Assembly: GCA_015179045.1 (NCBI GenBank)
Contig: WHUZ01000001.1
Span: forward strand, 2,294,001 to 2,358,000
Direction of reading: 5' to 3'
DNA length: 64,000 nt
Origin: Kalaharituber pfeilii
Lineage: Eukaryota > Ascomycota > Pezizomycetes > Pezizales > Pezizaceae
Within the stretch, counting starts at the first letter, position 1; every line of letters begins with the position of its first letter. The notes under the pieces are model-generated. The model saw nothing but the letters and a program-made list of their open reading frames with translations. It was not told the DNA's origin and ran no database searches. Both the position numbers and the translations under genes were made by a program. This document shows, in pieces, positions 22,698 through 32,949 of the stretch.

Positions 22698-24172
22698 TCA
22701 CTCCTGATTCACCTCCCCCGTTATCTCCTCCTTTGGCTCTGGCCTTGGCACTCCCCTCCAGTACTTCGTTTCCACAAATGGCATTTTTACCACCTTCCCT
22801 AGCCACCTCTTCCCTCTAATGTCTATCTCCACCTCCGACCCCACCTTATCGCACCCCTTCTCAACATACCCTATCGCAATATTCTTCATCCCTAAACTAA
22901 TTGCCGGTCCTCCGTTTGTAATCTTACCCACCTCCTTACCCCCTACAAATAGCTTCATCCCCTCTCTTGCTGGGGGTCCTCCGGTTCCAAAGTCAAGTCC
23001 CACTCTCTTCATTCTTGGTCCGGTGCCCCCCTTCCATAGTTGATCGCAGATGATCCCAGCACCCGGAAAGCCTGCCTCCGCTCTCCTCCTCCGTGCAACA
23101 ACCCACCCGAGCGAGGCCTCAGGCGGCGTAATCTCCTCCGTCAAATCATGCCCATACAAACACAACCCCGCCTCTAACCTCAAGGAGTCTCTAGCCGCCA
23201 ATCCCGCAAGCTTGACCCTTCCCTCCCCACCAACCCTCAACAACTCCTTTGTTATATATGTCGTGGGGTTATCTCCATTCTCACCAAGCTCCGCTCGCCC
23301 CGCGGGAATCGATATCTCGAATCCGTCTTCCCCTGTATATCCATCTCTGGCAATGCGCACCTGCATTCTATCCCCAACCCTGTCCGAAGCCGGCACGTCA
23401 GCCAAAAATGATTGCCCAAATACGATGTCGTCAAGATCGATCTTGATCAAATCCTTCCGCAGGATTACATGGTTTAGGTACTCCTCTAAAACAAATTTCG
23501 CCTCTGGTCCCTGCAATGCAATGAGCCCCCACCCACTTAACACCTTGTGTATAACGTCTAATGTGTGCTTCCCACCATCCAACTCCCACTTGTGGAGTGC
23601 CTTGGAAGTATTCCAAGTCCATCTCTCTACACCCTGCATTCGTCACAACATAGAAACATTCTTGTGATGCCAACATCGTAATCATGCAGTCATCCATAAT
23701 CCCACCTGTGGGATGTGTAAGCAGGACCGAGAGTGTGGATGAGTACGGCTGTAGTGCTCCAAGATCAGCTGGGGTTAGCGACTCTAGGAACGCAAGAGCC
23801 CCTGGCCCTGAGAATGGTGCTGGGCCATTTGGGAGACATCAAAAAGAGAGGCATGCTTATGGGTCCATTGGTGGGAGGCGATGTGGGACTGGGACTTCGC
23901 ATACAGAAGTGGTATGGCATAGTTTGCGAAAGGAACCATTCTGGCACCATTGGAGATATGGAATAAGTATAGAGGAGTGCAGCGGAGGGTGCTAGTAGTA
24001 TTAGTAACTGTAGTAGGGTCGACGGGCGTGCTGGTGGGAGGACCAAGGGGGTTGTAGTGTTGGTACGAATGGTAAGGGAGGCCGCATTGGCTGAGTGGAG
24101 GGTGGGTCGACGAGGAGCCCCAGCAGAGAGAGGTGGCACTGTGAGTATGGACCTGCTAGCAGGGATCATCAA
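22698..24172 (-). CDS. GCV1: Glycine cleavage system T protein (aminomethyltransferase), frame broken
   Basis: T protein transfers the methylene group from H-protein-bound aminomethyl to tetrahydrofolate in the mitochondrial matrix. The C-terminal two thirds are intact: SGWGLIALQGPEAKFVLE, ARDGYTGEDGFEISIP, LAGLAARDSLRLEAGLCLYG, TPPEASLGWVVARRRR and a C-terminal barrel ending near 22698. Upstream, STLRCTPLYLFHISNGARMVPF, HASLFDVSQMAQHH, TPADLGALQPYSSTL and GGIMDDCMIT are clear family blocks but lie in shifted frames. Breaks fall near 24047-24051, 23799-23802 and 23603-23606, all at or beside homopolymers. The first ATG (24172) begins a basic, mitochondrial-like presequence. Some usually conserved residues differ (FANYAIP for FAGxSMP; DVSQM for DVSHM). 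It is either an assembly-damaged gene or a young pseudogene. Confidence 0.8.
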
Positions 24173-24606
24173 GACCTTCGCCTTCGAGGGAGAAGACGTG
24201 ATGCCCCAAGCACTCTTGCTCCTGATCTGGCTCCCGCATGAGTAGACAAGTAACGATAGCTGGCAGAAAACAGGTTGAACCCGGACATGACCTCCGCGTC
24301 GCTAGCACTTTCACTCGACTAGCTACGAAAACAAAGGGAGATGCCTTCACGAGGATACGTCGAGGCGGTTGGTGCCGGGGGTGATGACATGAGCAGTTGT
24401 TGTGAGCAGAAATGGTGCAGCTGCATTGGGGATGCAGCACCTCATATGATATGACGTTTTCGTTCGCTGCGCCCGCAATTGGCCAATCGGCGCGGGCTCG
24501 GCTCGTCCGTTCAACATCAGCCGTGGCTTGGCATCTGGTATCCTGCTTACTATACTCGAGCACGTAAGGATGCCCTGAGCATACCGCTGCCGCCATCACA
24601 GCGAGA

Positions 24607-25541
24607 ATGTCCGCTCCGACCCTGCCGCCCCCAGGCACCATCCTTTACCTCCCCAAGTCTGCAGCTCAGTGCATCAATCCTCTTGTGTTCCTAGATCAGC
24701 ATTCCGCCACAGAGGGCAGCACCGATCTGGATCCCGCGACGCTGCTGCAGCTCTATTACTCCGGCCTCCGCCGCTGGGCTGGGCATCCAGTGATGGTGCT
24801 TAGTGGAGCCACTGAGGATCCCCAACACGACCCTGAGTGGCCGGTGCACAAGTACTACTTCGACACTGACGACGGCAGTTTAGGGCAAGGGCTCGGTGCT
24901 AACAATAATAAGAATGTGTGTATGCCTCATGCCGAGGATGGCAAGCTCCTCGCCAGAAAGAGCAACCAGGTCCCTGGGCAATACATCGAACTGGACGTCT
25001 GCGGAGTCAGTAGATAGGCCACTTCCACCCTCAACGTTTTGCTCACTCACTACTGAGTCCTGAACTGTATCCAGTCGTCAGAACCCTCAACTAACACCGT
25101 TCCACCCCCGCCCTTAAACAGATCACCTCCCTCAACAGCACCTCTCTCCTCCACCGCTATCCTTCGGCCCACACCGCCGACGCAAAATTTATCCCCATCA
25201 CCACCTTCCCGCATCTCCCCTGCCCCAGCACATTCTTCCTGTCTCCAGTCAACCTTCACCCATCGCCAAAATTCACATATGGAGTCCCTTTTACAAAACA
25301 GTCATATATCAAGGTCGATGATCCGTTTCGCGTGCCGATCAGTGCACTGCAGGTACTGGCGAAGGGGGCGGCAGGTGCGAGGGTGGATGGAGCTGGGGTG
25401 GAGAGGGTGAGGGGAGCTGCCAAAGAATGGCTGAAGCGGCGAGAATGGGCAGGGGATGGGGGCGAGGGCGGTATGGAAGAGATGGCAAGGAGGAAAGATC
25501 CGGAGGAGATATGGGATCTACCTAGGGGTATTGGTCTGTGA
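24607..25541 (+). CDS. Uncharacterised fungal protein, two exons
   Basis: I do not recognise a named family. Exon 1 starts at ATG 24607 (MSAPTLPPPGTILYLPKSAA) and includes LLQLYYSGLRRWAGHPVMVLS and a His/Asp-rich stretch. Exon 2 begins after a good branch site and acceptor (CTAAC near 25090; acceptor at 25121). It reads ITSLNSTSLLHRYPSAHTAD, TTFPHLPCPSTFFLSPVNL, KQSYIKVDDPFRVPISALQ and an Ala/Arg/Glu-rich tail ending at 25541. Phase-0 donors at 24997 (GTCTGC) and 25006 (GTCAGT) are both possible. Total length is about 270 residues, with no signal peptide or membrane segment. It is head to head with the T-protein gene, 434 bp apart. The long domain-like stretches suggest a real gene. Confidence 0.6.
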
Positions 25542-26091
25542 TCCGCACTGGAGCCCAGGCGGGGGATGGAGTGTAAATGCCAGGTCAGTGCTTCATGGTT
25601 TCTCATATACCAACTTTAATGCATAGCAATGTCACTGCCCCCTACCTCTTGTATTCCGCTTTCAAGCAGTCACTCGTAGAGTGCCCTAGGGGCCTGGTAT
25701 GAGACTACTCCTGATGTGAGGTGTGGTGCACATCCCCCATAGTCCCTTACCTTCAGTTGATGAAAGGACTCTGACGTAGAATTCCAGGTTTTGGTTCCAG
25801 CCAACTGATATACTCACGTGCACTCCCGTGTATCTGACTTGCCAGGCTTGGGCCGGCTGATGTAAGTAGAGTTCATACTTGGCCCGAGTTCAAGCTACAT
25901 CTTCGATGGTTTATCAATTGGACTGGTAGACAGTTATAGGCCGGGTGATCAAAATCTCTTTTCATGCACATTCTATGGTGAGTGCATCTACCGAGGAATT
26001 CTGCTCGTTTATCTATTTCTAGTCTGGACTAATCTATTTCTATCTGTTGAATTGCCACAAAAAATACATCCCTGCATCGTCACGTGTGTAT

Positions 26092-26172
26092 TTCCCTATA
26101 CGGCCTGATCCCACCTCACCCCTCGCTGCAGTGCGCCTCGCGGTCGGGAGGCCGGTCACTGCTTATAGGAGT
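26092..26172 (+). repeat. Dispersed repeat, copy B
   Basis: It is related to 22295-22376 over about 80 bp (CTATACGGCCTGATCC, CTCGCTGCAG, GCGCCTC, CGGGAGGCCGGT, CACTGCT). The central hairpin is less perfect than in copy A. Confidence 0.65.
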
Positions 26173-27799
26173 ACCTGGAACCTGGTCTACAAGTCATACT
26201 GGTACCAGGCCTGTAATTGACATGCGCACCACTCTCGTAGTTGCTGCACAGATTATTTATATAACATAGTTGATATTAGGAAGAATTGTATAAAGTAATT
26301 AGCTAATAAATATACTGTACATCTTATCACAATTACAGATTCATATCAAGTATTCTATGCCTAGAAAACTATGTTGGCTATAAAAGCTCTTCTCTTTATA
26401 GAATTTGTAGGACAAAATCTTTTCATGTCAGAAGTGGCTTCTTGGACAATTTATTAACTATAGAAGATGTGCTAGGCATTTTATCTCAAGATGTTAAGTC
26501 TACTTTCTTATATACAAGAGAATTACATGTTCCAAAATTTCAAGTAAGGAATATGAGCTTACAAGCATATTCATACAAAAAAGCCTCTATTTTCGAAATT
26601 GAGCTAGTCTTGTACAAAGATTTAGAGATATGCAGTAAGTCCCATAAAGTAACAAGATTGGGGATGGGCACCAAGAACGCCTGGGGACGAGGCTAGAAGT
26701 GCACATTCAATAACGTTTGGCATCCTCAACAGCCACCAATATTCCGCGAGCAATGGTTCTGGAGATCTAAGTGTTGCGGATTTGGGGTTTGTGAGTTCGG
26801 AGTGGGGGGTAGTGCCCCGGGCGGAGTGAGTCGGCCTAGTGTACTAGCAAGGCGTAGTCTGGTAGGTAGGCTCCAAATTATGTCTACGAAAACTCACATA
26901 GCAAAGAGAAGGAACACACAGCCTTGAGGACACCGCCAAATGATTGAGGTATGAGGACATATTGTTTTATTTTACCCTCAATTTCATTGTGAAGTGAATT
27001 TTTATAGCGCTAATTTGGGGTGCAGTAAAGAGAACTCTGAGTATTCTTTAGCTGGTTTATGAGAAACTATACCCAAGGCTTTTCTTCCTATTTCAAATAT
27101 CTCTATTTGATATTTTTATAATAAGTGCTTTCATATTATGCAGGCATATAAAGATGGCCATCAACATGGTACAGAGGCCTTCAAAAGTTATGTATATAAG
27201 AGCCACAGGCGAGTGCAAGAGGGGGAACTCTCTGATGACTAATCCATTTGTATGAGGCTTGGCATGTAACATCTAGTAGATTTCCTAACAAAGTTCAAAA
27301 CTTTGAACCTTATCAATTTTACAATGAATAAAGGTTTCGCCATGAAACAATCATAGAGTGATAGAGCAACTCAAATACTATAGAATTTTGATACTTCTAG
27401 CTTAATCCATGTCATGTTGTGGTTGTTGATAGGTTTTGTATTGGGTTGGTTGTAGTGCAATTTCCATGTCCGCTTTTAACTTCCGACACCATATCGTTTC
27501 TTATTTTACTAATTATTTACGCGATGGTTTCTTCGGTGAAAGCGTTGTTCCAAATTTCCAATGCAAGAGGTAAGCATAGGCTGGAGCATGGCCTGCTTTC
27601 CATATCAACATACTGCTCAAGTAACTATTACAGTCCTACAAGCCACATTACCTACAAGGTTCGAAGGCATCTCTACATTTTATAGATCAATTTATGCTCT
27701 TCACCTATAATCGTTGTTCACACACTTCTCTATTTGGCTGCAATCCAAGAGGTATCATTACCTGCTGTCTGATATCTTCAAGGTGCAAAATATAAAGTA

Positions 27800-28156
27800 C
27801 AGTGCATAGGCAAAAGTCTTCAGGACTATGCAGTATAGTGAAAAGAGATTTACCAAGCCTTGAAGTTACGAGCATTGTATACAGGTAGCCTCGTCTCCAG
27901 TATGCCCCCCTTGAGAAAATACAACTCAACCAAAAGTACTCCTTTTTGAACTTTGAGAAAGGATTTAGATTGCGATGCCCATTCATGTGGTCTATTATTT
28001 CTTTTTTGCAATTCTTTAGCTACTTTATTGGTTTTTTAGTGACTTTTCAAACAGTATTGAAAATAAGAGGCGCAAGGAAGGTATGCTCGAATGCTCGGAT
28101 GCACGTCTTGCTCTTCCTTATACTGTATAATCCCGTGGACTTTTGCCTACGCACTG
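27800..28156. mobile_element. Tc1/mariner-type element remnant, 357 bp, TA flanked
   Basis: The left end reads CAGTGCATAGGCAAAAGTCT and the right end is its near-perfect complement; the inverted repeat extends about 38 bp with a few mismatches (through ...GACTATGCAGTATA). TA flanks both sides (27798-27799 and 28157-28158). On the minus strand a short stretch resembles the transposase motif W-P-x-Q-S-P-D-L-N-P with deletions. It is therefore an internally deleted, RIP- or drift-degraded Tc1/mariner copy. Confidence 0.85.
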
Positions 28157-28366
28157 TAACAAAACAAGAAAAATAATGTATATGTAAAAGGCAAGCAAGA
28201 AAACAAATGCTTTCATTAAAGCCCCAGAAATAAACTGCGTAGTAGGGGTCACGGCGCTTGGCCCCATCGAGCTTTGTGCCTCAGAGTCCCCAGGAAGCCG
28301 CACAACTCAGCACCAACAGCTCTTTGGCTCGTCGAAGGCTTGGCGCTGAAAGCCGCGGGCTCCTAG

Positions 28367-28723
28367 CTGTTTCGCGCACGCAAGTTTCCTCGCGGGCCCG
28401 CAGTTCTCGAGTTTTTCCCGCCAGACGAAGCCAAGTTCAACCGTAGCGAGTGGCACCACCAGCAGCCCCAGCAGCACCAGCAGCACCAGCAGCACCAGCA
28501 GCATCAGCCTTCGCCTCCGCCAGACTCTCGCCAGCCTCGACCCGCCAGCCCTGAGCTCCCTTCAACTGTCGTTCCCTTAGCGGCAGAAACGTTCGATCCA
28601 GCGTCAGCAGCAGCAGCAGCAGCAGCAGTAGCAGCATGCCCGTCGGTCCCTTTGCCCTGGAACAATTATAATAAGATTGACGGAGACAACAATCTAACGT
28701 ATTTGTCAAGCGGCATAGGATAG
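28367..28723 (+). other. Orphan coding-like frame with HQQ and poly-Ala repeats, no ATG
   Basis: A stop-free stretch of 118 codons reads KFPRGPAVLEFFPPDEAKFN, then a Gln/His-rich tract (about 28454-28506), a Pro/Ser-rich linker, a poly-Ala tract (28606-28637) and LPWNNYNKIDGDNNLTYLSS before the stop at 28721. No ATG occurs in frame. It could be an internal exon, a pseudogene fragment or chance. The composition, low-complexity tracts inside otherwise mixed sequence, is typical of fungal regulatory proteins. Confidence 0.3.
28454..28637 (+). repeat. Two CAG/CAC triplet-rich tracts
   Basis: CAG-CAG-CAC-type repeats (28454-28506) and a CAG8-type run (28606-28637) lie 0.55-0.7 kb upstream of SYF1. 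They produce poly-Leu or poly-Ala frames on the minus strand and poly-Gln or poly-Ala frames on the plus strand. Confidence 0.85.
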
Positions 28724-29174
28724 GCATCTGGAACACCAGCAACAGGGGAAAAGACGAAAGGGAACAAGGAGGCAAGGTAGACAGGAAGGGAGAGTACTGA
28801 GCGAGAGCGAAAAGTGGGGCGGCCCTCGAGAGGAATTCAGTCACCTCATCGCAACTGCATAACCCAATCCTTTCATGTACAGTCTTGGGTGCTAAAGGCT
28901 ACTTACACCCATTACCGCTGTGGATTCTCACTCAGGAAACGAACGGCACGCAAGTTTTTGCTTGCGCTTGGCGGAAATTCACCCTTATTCCAATTCGCAG
29001 GGCTTGGGGACATTTTTCGGTCTTTACTTGGGTTGAGAACACGAAAAAAGATTCGAGGGCTGTAAACAAGCGCCTAGTGCACCCCAGCAACAGTAACAGC
29101 AGCAGCTGTCGCAATCAACGTTGGGTGCCCAGGTGTCGAAAATAGTTTCTACTCTTGCCCAAGAGGGCTACGCC

Positions 29175-32008
29175 ATGCCGGGAGAGCTCCTAGAGACGCC
29201 CTCAGCGGCGTTGCAAATTGATCCTGCGGGGAAGAATGCAATCAATTTATATCTCATCGTAAGCAACGAAACAACCCAACAGCGGAGGGGAAGGGGAATG
29301 GATGACAGGTGATCCCGATGAGCTTGCTAATGTAGCGCGAAATCTGCATAGACTGAGGAGGACGCGCACTATGAGCAACATATACTTCGAGACCCGTATG
29401 GCATGAAACCATGGCATCAGTACATTGAGCATAAGATGAAAAATGGAACGATACAGGAGCAAGTGTTTGTGAGTTGTTTTTTTCCCTTTAAGAAACTCCT
29501 TGCGTTTTTATTTATTTTTTGTTGCCATTGTCACACCACAGCTAAAATTACCCTGTCGCTAATACCCAGCATCTAGGTATACGAGCGTGCATGCAAAGAA
29601 TTCCCCCGGTCATACAAGCTGTGGAAAGGATATCTCGATCTCCGAAGGAAGCATGTAACTGGCCTAAATCCAGCGAAGTATGAGAAGGAATATGATAAAG
29701 TCAATGACTGTTTCGAGCGGGCGCTAGTGCTGCTAAATAAAATGCCTCGGATATGGCTAGACTACCTGGAATTCCTAATGAAACAATGTAAGGTCACCAA
29801 GACTCGGCGAACTTTTGATCGAGCGCTGCGCGCACTTCCAATTACGCAGCATAACCGGATTTGGGCATTATATATTCCTTTTGCAAATACGGCGTCTGGA
29901 GAGACGGCGGTCCGGATTTGGCGACGGTATATGCAGGTGCATCCGGAGGACGCTGAGGAGTTTATAGAGTTGCTACTTAGCCTGGGACACTTCAACGAGG
30001 CGGCAAGGAAATACATTGAAATACTGGATAACCCGAGGTTCAAGAGTAAAGCGGTCAAAAGTCACTTCCAGCTCTGGAGCGAATTATGCGACTTACTCGT
30101 CACCCACGCGAGGGAAATCAGAGGGATACCAGTTGAAAGAATCATTAGAAGCGGGATCGCAAAGTTCTCTGATCAGAAGGGGAAGCTGTGGACAAGTCTG
30201 GCGACGTATTGGATTACAAGGGGTGACTTCGAAAGGGCAAGAGACGCATTCGAGGAGGGGATAACAACCGTCATGACTGTACGCGATTTTACCCAGATTT
30301 TCGATGCGTATGTAGAGTTTGAGGAATCAGTGATTGGGACGTTGATGGGGGCAGCCAGCGATAGGACTGCGGAGGGGATTGTGGATGAGGATGCGGATTA
30401 TGATTTGGATATTCGGATGATGCGCTTCGAACAGCTCATGGACCGGAGACCATTTCTACTGAATGATGTGCTCCTCAGACAAAACCCGAATAATGTCACG
30501 GAGTGGGAAAAGCGGGTAGCCCTATGGGGAGATAATAACCAAGAGGTGGTCAATACTTATACGAATGCTATTGCTGCGGTCAATCCAAAGAAGGCAGTCG
30601 GAGAGTTTTACCAACTTTGGGCCAACTATGCCAAGTTCTATGAGAAGGGAGGAGACCTACGGAACGCCCGGATCATCATGGAGAAGGCTGTCAAGGTACC
30701 ATTCAAATCGGTTCAAGAGCTCGCTGAGATGTGGATTCACTGGGCGGACCTTGAGCTGCGGAACGAAAACTTTGATAGAGCGATGGAGATCATGGCCAAG
30801 GCGACACAGGCTCCGAAAAAGAGTACGGTCGACTTCTTTGATGAGAAGATTCCGCCGCAGCAGAGGGTGCATAAGAGTTGGAAGTTATGGAGCTATTATG
30901 TGGATATGGTGGAGAGTGTGGGGTCGCTGGAGGAGACGAGGAAAGTTTATGAGAGGATTTTTGAGCTGAGGATAGCCACACCGCAGACGGTCGTCAACTA
31001 TGCAAACTTGTTGGAGGAGAATAAGTATTATGAGGATAGTTTCAAGGTGAGTTCATCTTGCTTCCACGCTGCGGGCGATGTACTAATGGCTATGTCACTA
31101 GGTTTATGAACGTGGATTGGACCTCTTCAGCTACCCTGTTGCCTTCGAATTATGGAACTTGTACCTCACAAAGGCAGTGAACCGCCGCATGGACATTGAG
31201 CGACTTCGTGACTTGTTCGAACAAGCAGTCGATGGTGTACCCCCCAAATTCGCTAAACCCCTGTATCTCATGTATGGCAACCTCGAAGAAGAGCGCGGTC
31301 TTGCTCGCCACGCCATGCGTATATACGAACGAGCCACCCGCGCGGTCAGCGACGAGGACCGCTTCGAGATGTTCAACTTCTACATCACGAAATCCGCAAG
31401 CAACTTCGGGCTCACGTCCACACGGCCAATATACGAGCGGGCAATCGAGGCGCTGCCGGACAAAGAAGCGAAGGAGATGTGCCTCAAGTTTGCAGAGATG
31501 GAGAGAAGGTTGGGTGAGATTGATCGAGCTAGAGCAATTTATGGTCATGCTAGCCAGTTCTGCGATCCGAGAACAAACCCAGAGTTTTGGAAGAAGTGGG
31601 AGGCCTTCGAGGTGCAACATGGGAATGAGGATACATTTAAGGAAATGTTGAGGGTGAAGAGGAGTGTGCAGGCACAGTACAAGTATGTTCCCCTACCTTT
31701 CCAGAATCTATTGCTGGTAATTTGCCTTTACTGACATACCTTGCGCGCGCAGTACCGACGTCAATTTTATCGCCTCCCAAGCTCTGGCGCGCGGCCAGCA
31801 GAAACCATCTGAGACCTCTAATGACGCAGACTCAGAGAAGCGGGATGCAATGGAGGCGTTGGAGCGGGAGGCTCGTGCACCGGCTGGGTTTGTAGCGGCG
31901 AGCATGGGCCCTCAGGCGGGCAATATACAACCTGCAAAAGCACCCGCTGCGGCGCCACCAGAAACGGCGAATCCGGACGCGATAGATTTGGATGCGATGG
32001 AGGAGTGA
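29175..32008 (+). CDS. SYF1: Pre-mRNA-splicing factor SYF1 (XAB2 homologue)
   Basis: SYF1 is a HAT/TPR-repeat scaffold of the Prp19-associated (NTC) complex and of the active spliceosome. There are five exons: 29175-29258, 29352-29468, 29577-31046, 31102-31682 and 31753-32008, encoding 835 residues (yeast 859). HAT repeats run through nearly the whole protein: PYGMKPWHQYIEHK, FPRSYKLWKGYLDLR, MPRIWLDYLEFLMKQ, ITQHNRIWALYIPF, FYQLWANYAKFYEKG, SWKLWSYYVDMVES, AFELWNLYLTKAVN. The C-terminus reads YNTDVNFIASQALARGQQ and ends in an acidic IDLDAMEE. The ATG at 29175 is the only one in frame in its exon. That frame stays open upstream to about 29092, so a further 5' exon is possible. Confidence 0.93.
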
Positions 32009-32655
32009 AATTGAGGGTTAGATGGCTCGGGTGGAGTTGTATGTGGTGTAGGGCTGGCTGGGATTTACTTCTTGATAATGTTTCATGTTGTCTAGGGTGC
32101 AGTTTGGTATTTATGTCTGGTTTCCCATCATGTTCCGTTTTTTTTTTTTTATGTGAAGGTTATTTATATCTGCAGTGGTGAAATATATGTTTCGTATACG
32201 TCCACCTACCTGTCTTTTAAAAAAATCATGCTTCGAATTCACATTCCCAACATTCAATTGACTTTTTCCTTTCTTTTCTTTTGTTTTGCGATCTCCTTTG
32301 CTACTAGCCACTTGTTTGGTGTGTATATATGTAGAAAGTATGTTCTAACCACCTTCAGTATATATATTTGACTATATATAAATTAAATATATAAATATTG
32401 ACATTCTTTGGTTTTAAGTATCTTATAATTTACTTGTATAATTGGCAGAATTGATACACAAAACAACTGAGTTGTGATAGATATAAATGAGTGTGGGGGT
32501 TCTAAAAAAGAAAGAAAATAATTACTACACAGGTATGAGGTATTAACTCCATAAACGACTCCACAAAAAAAAAACTAATACATAAGTAGAAAAGGACCAT
32601 TGCCACCTATTTAAAAGGAATATAGCAAGAGAAACAACCAGTAGAAATCCCAGGG

Positions 32656-32707
<52 letters not shown>

Positions 32708-32949
32708 CCAAGAAGCCTCATACAGCGAGAATCCCTAACAGAAAGCACAAATAAAAGAAAAACACGATCCCCAATTCCTCATTATTTCCCTTGATGAAAG
32801 ATATATATGAACCCCAAACAAGAAAAGACAAAAATGAAAAAATTCCCTCAGTAAACCATTTAAAAGCACATTGAAAAAGACAAAGAGCCGGAGTATCGAA
32901 GCAAATTGGAGATATAAGGCTAGAAATGAAGATCCACCACTTCCTCGAT
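32009..32949. other. Convergent intergenic region SYF1/BUB2
   Basis: This stretch carries both 3' ends. It is AT-rich, with ATATAT tracts near 32.35 kb and a 50-base poly(A) run at 32656-32705. No gene is seen. Confidence 0.5.
32656..32705 (+). repeat. Poly(A) tract of 50
   Basis: Fifty consecutive A follow CCCAGGG. It is the longest homopolymer in the window and lies between two convergent genes. Confidence 0.95.

Larger units (their letters stand above)
25542..29174. other. 3.6-kb repeat-rich, AT-rich stretch
   Basis: It contains dispersed-repeat copy B (26092-26172), a Tc1/mariner-type element (27800-28156), triplet repeats and an orphan coding-like frame (28367-28723). Open frames at 26442-26696 and 27419-27685 have no recognisable domain and sit in AT-rich sequence resembling decayed transposons. 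Confidence 0.5.

Noticed and set aside
28437..28844. Minus-strand open frame with a poly-Leu run
   Set aside because: The run is the complement of a CAG repeat; the rest has no domain and the gene context supports the plus strand.
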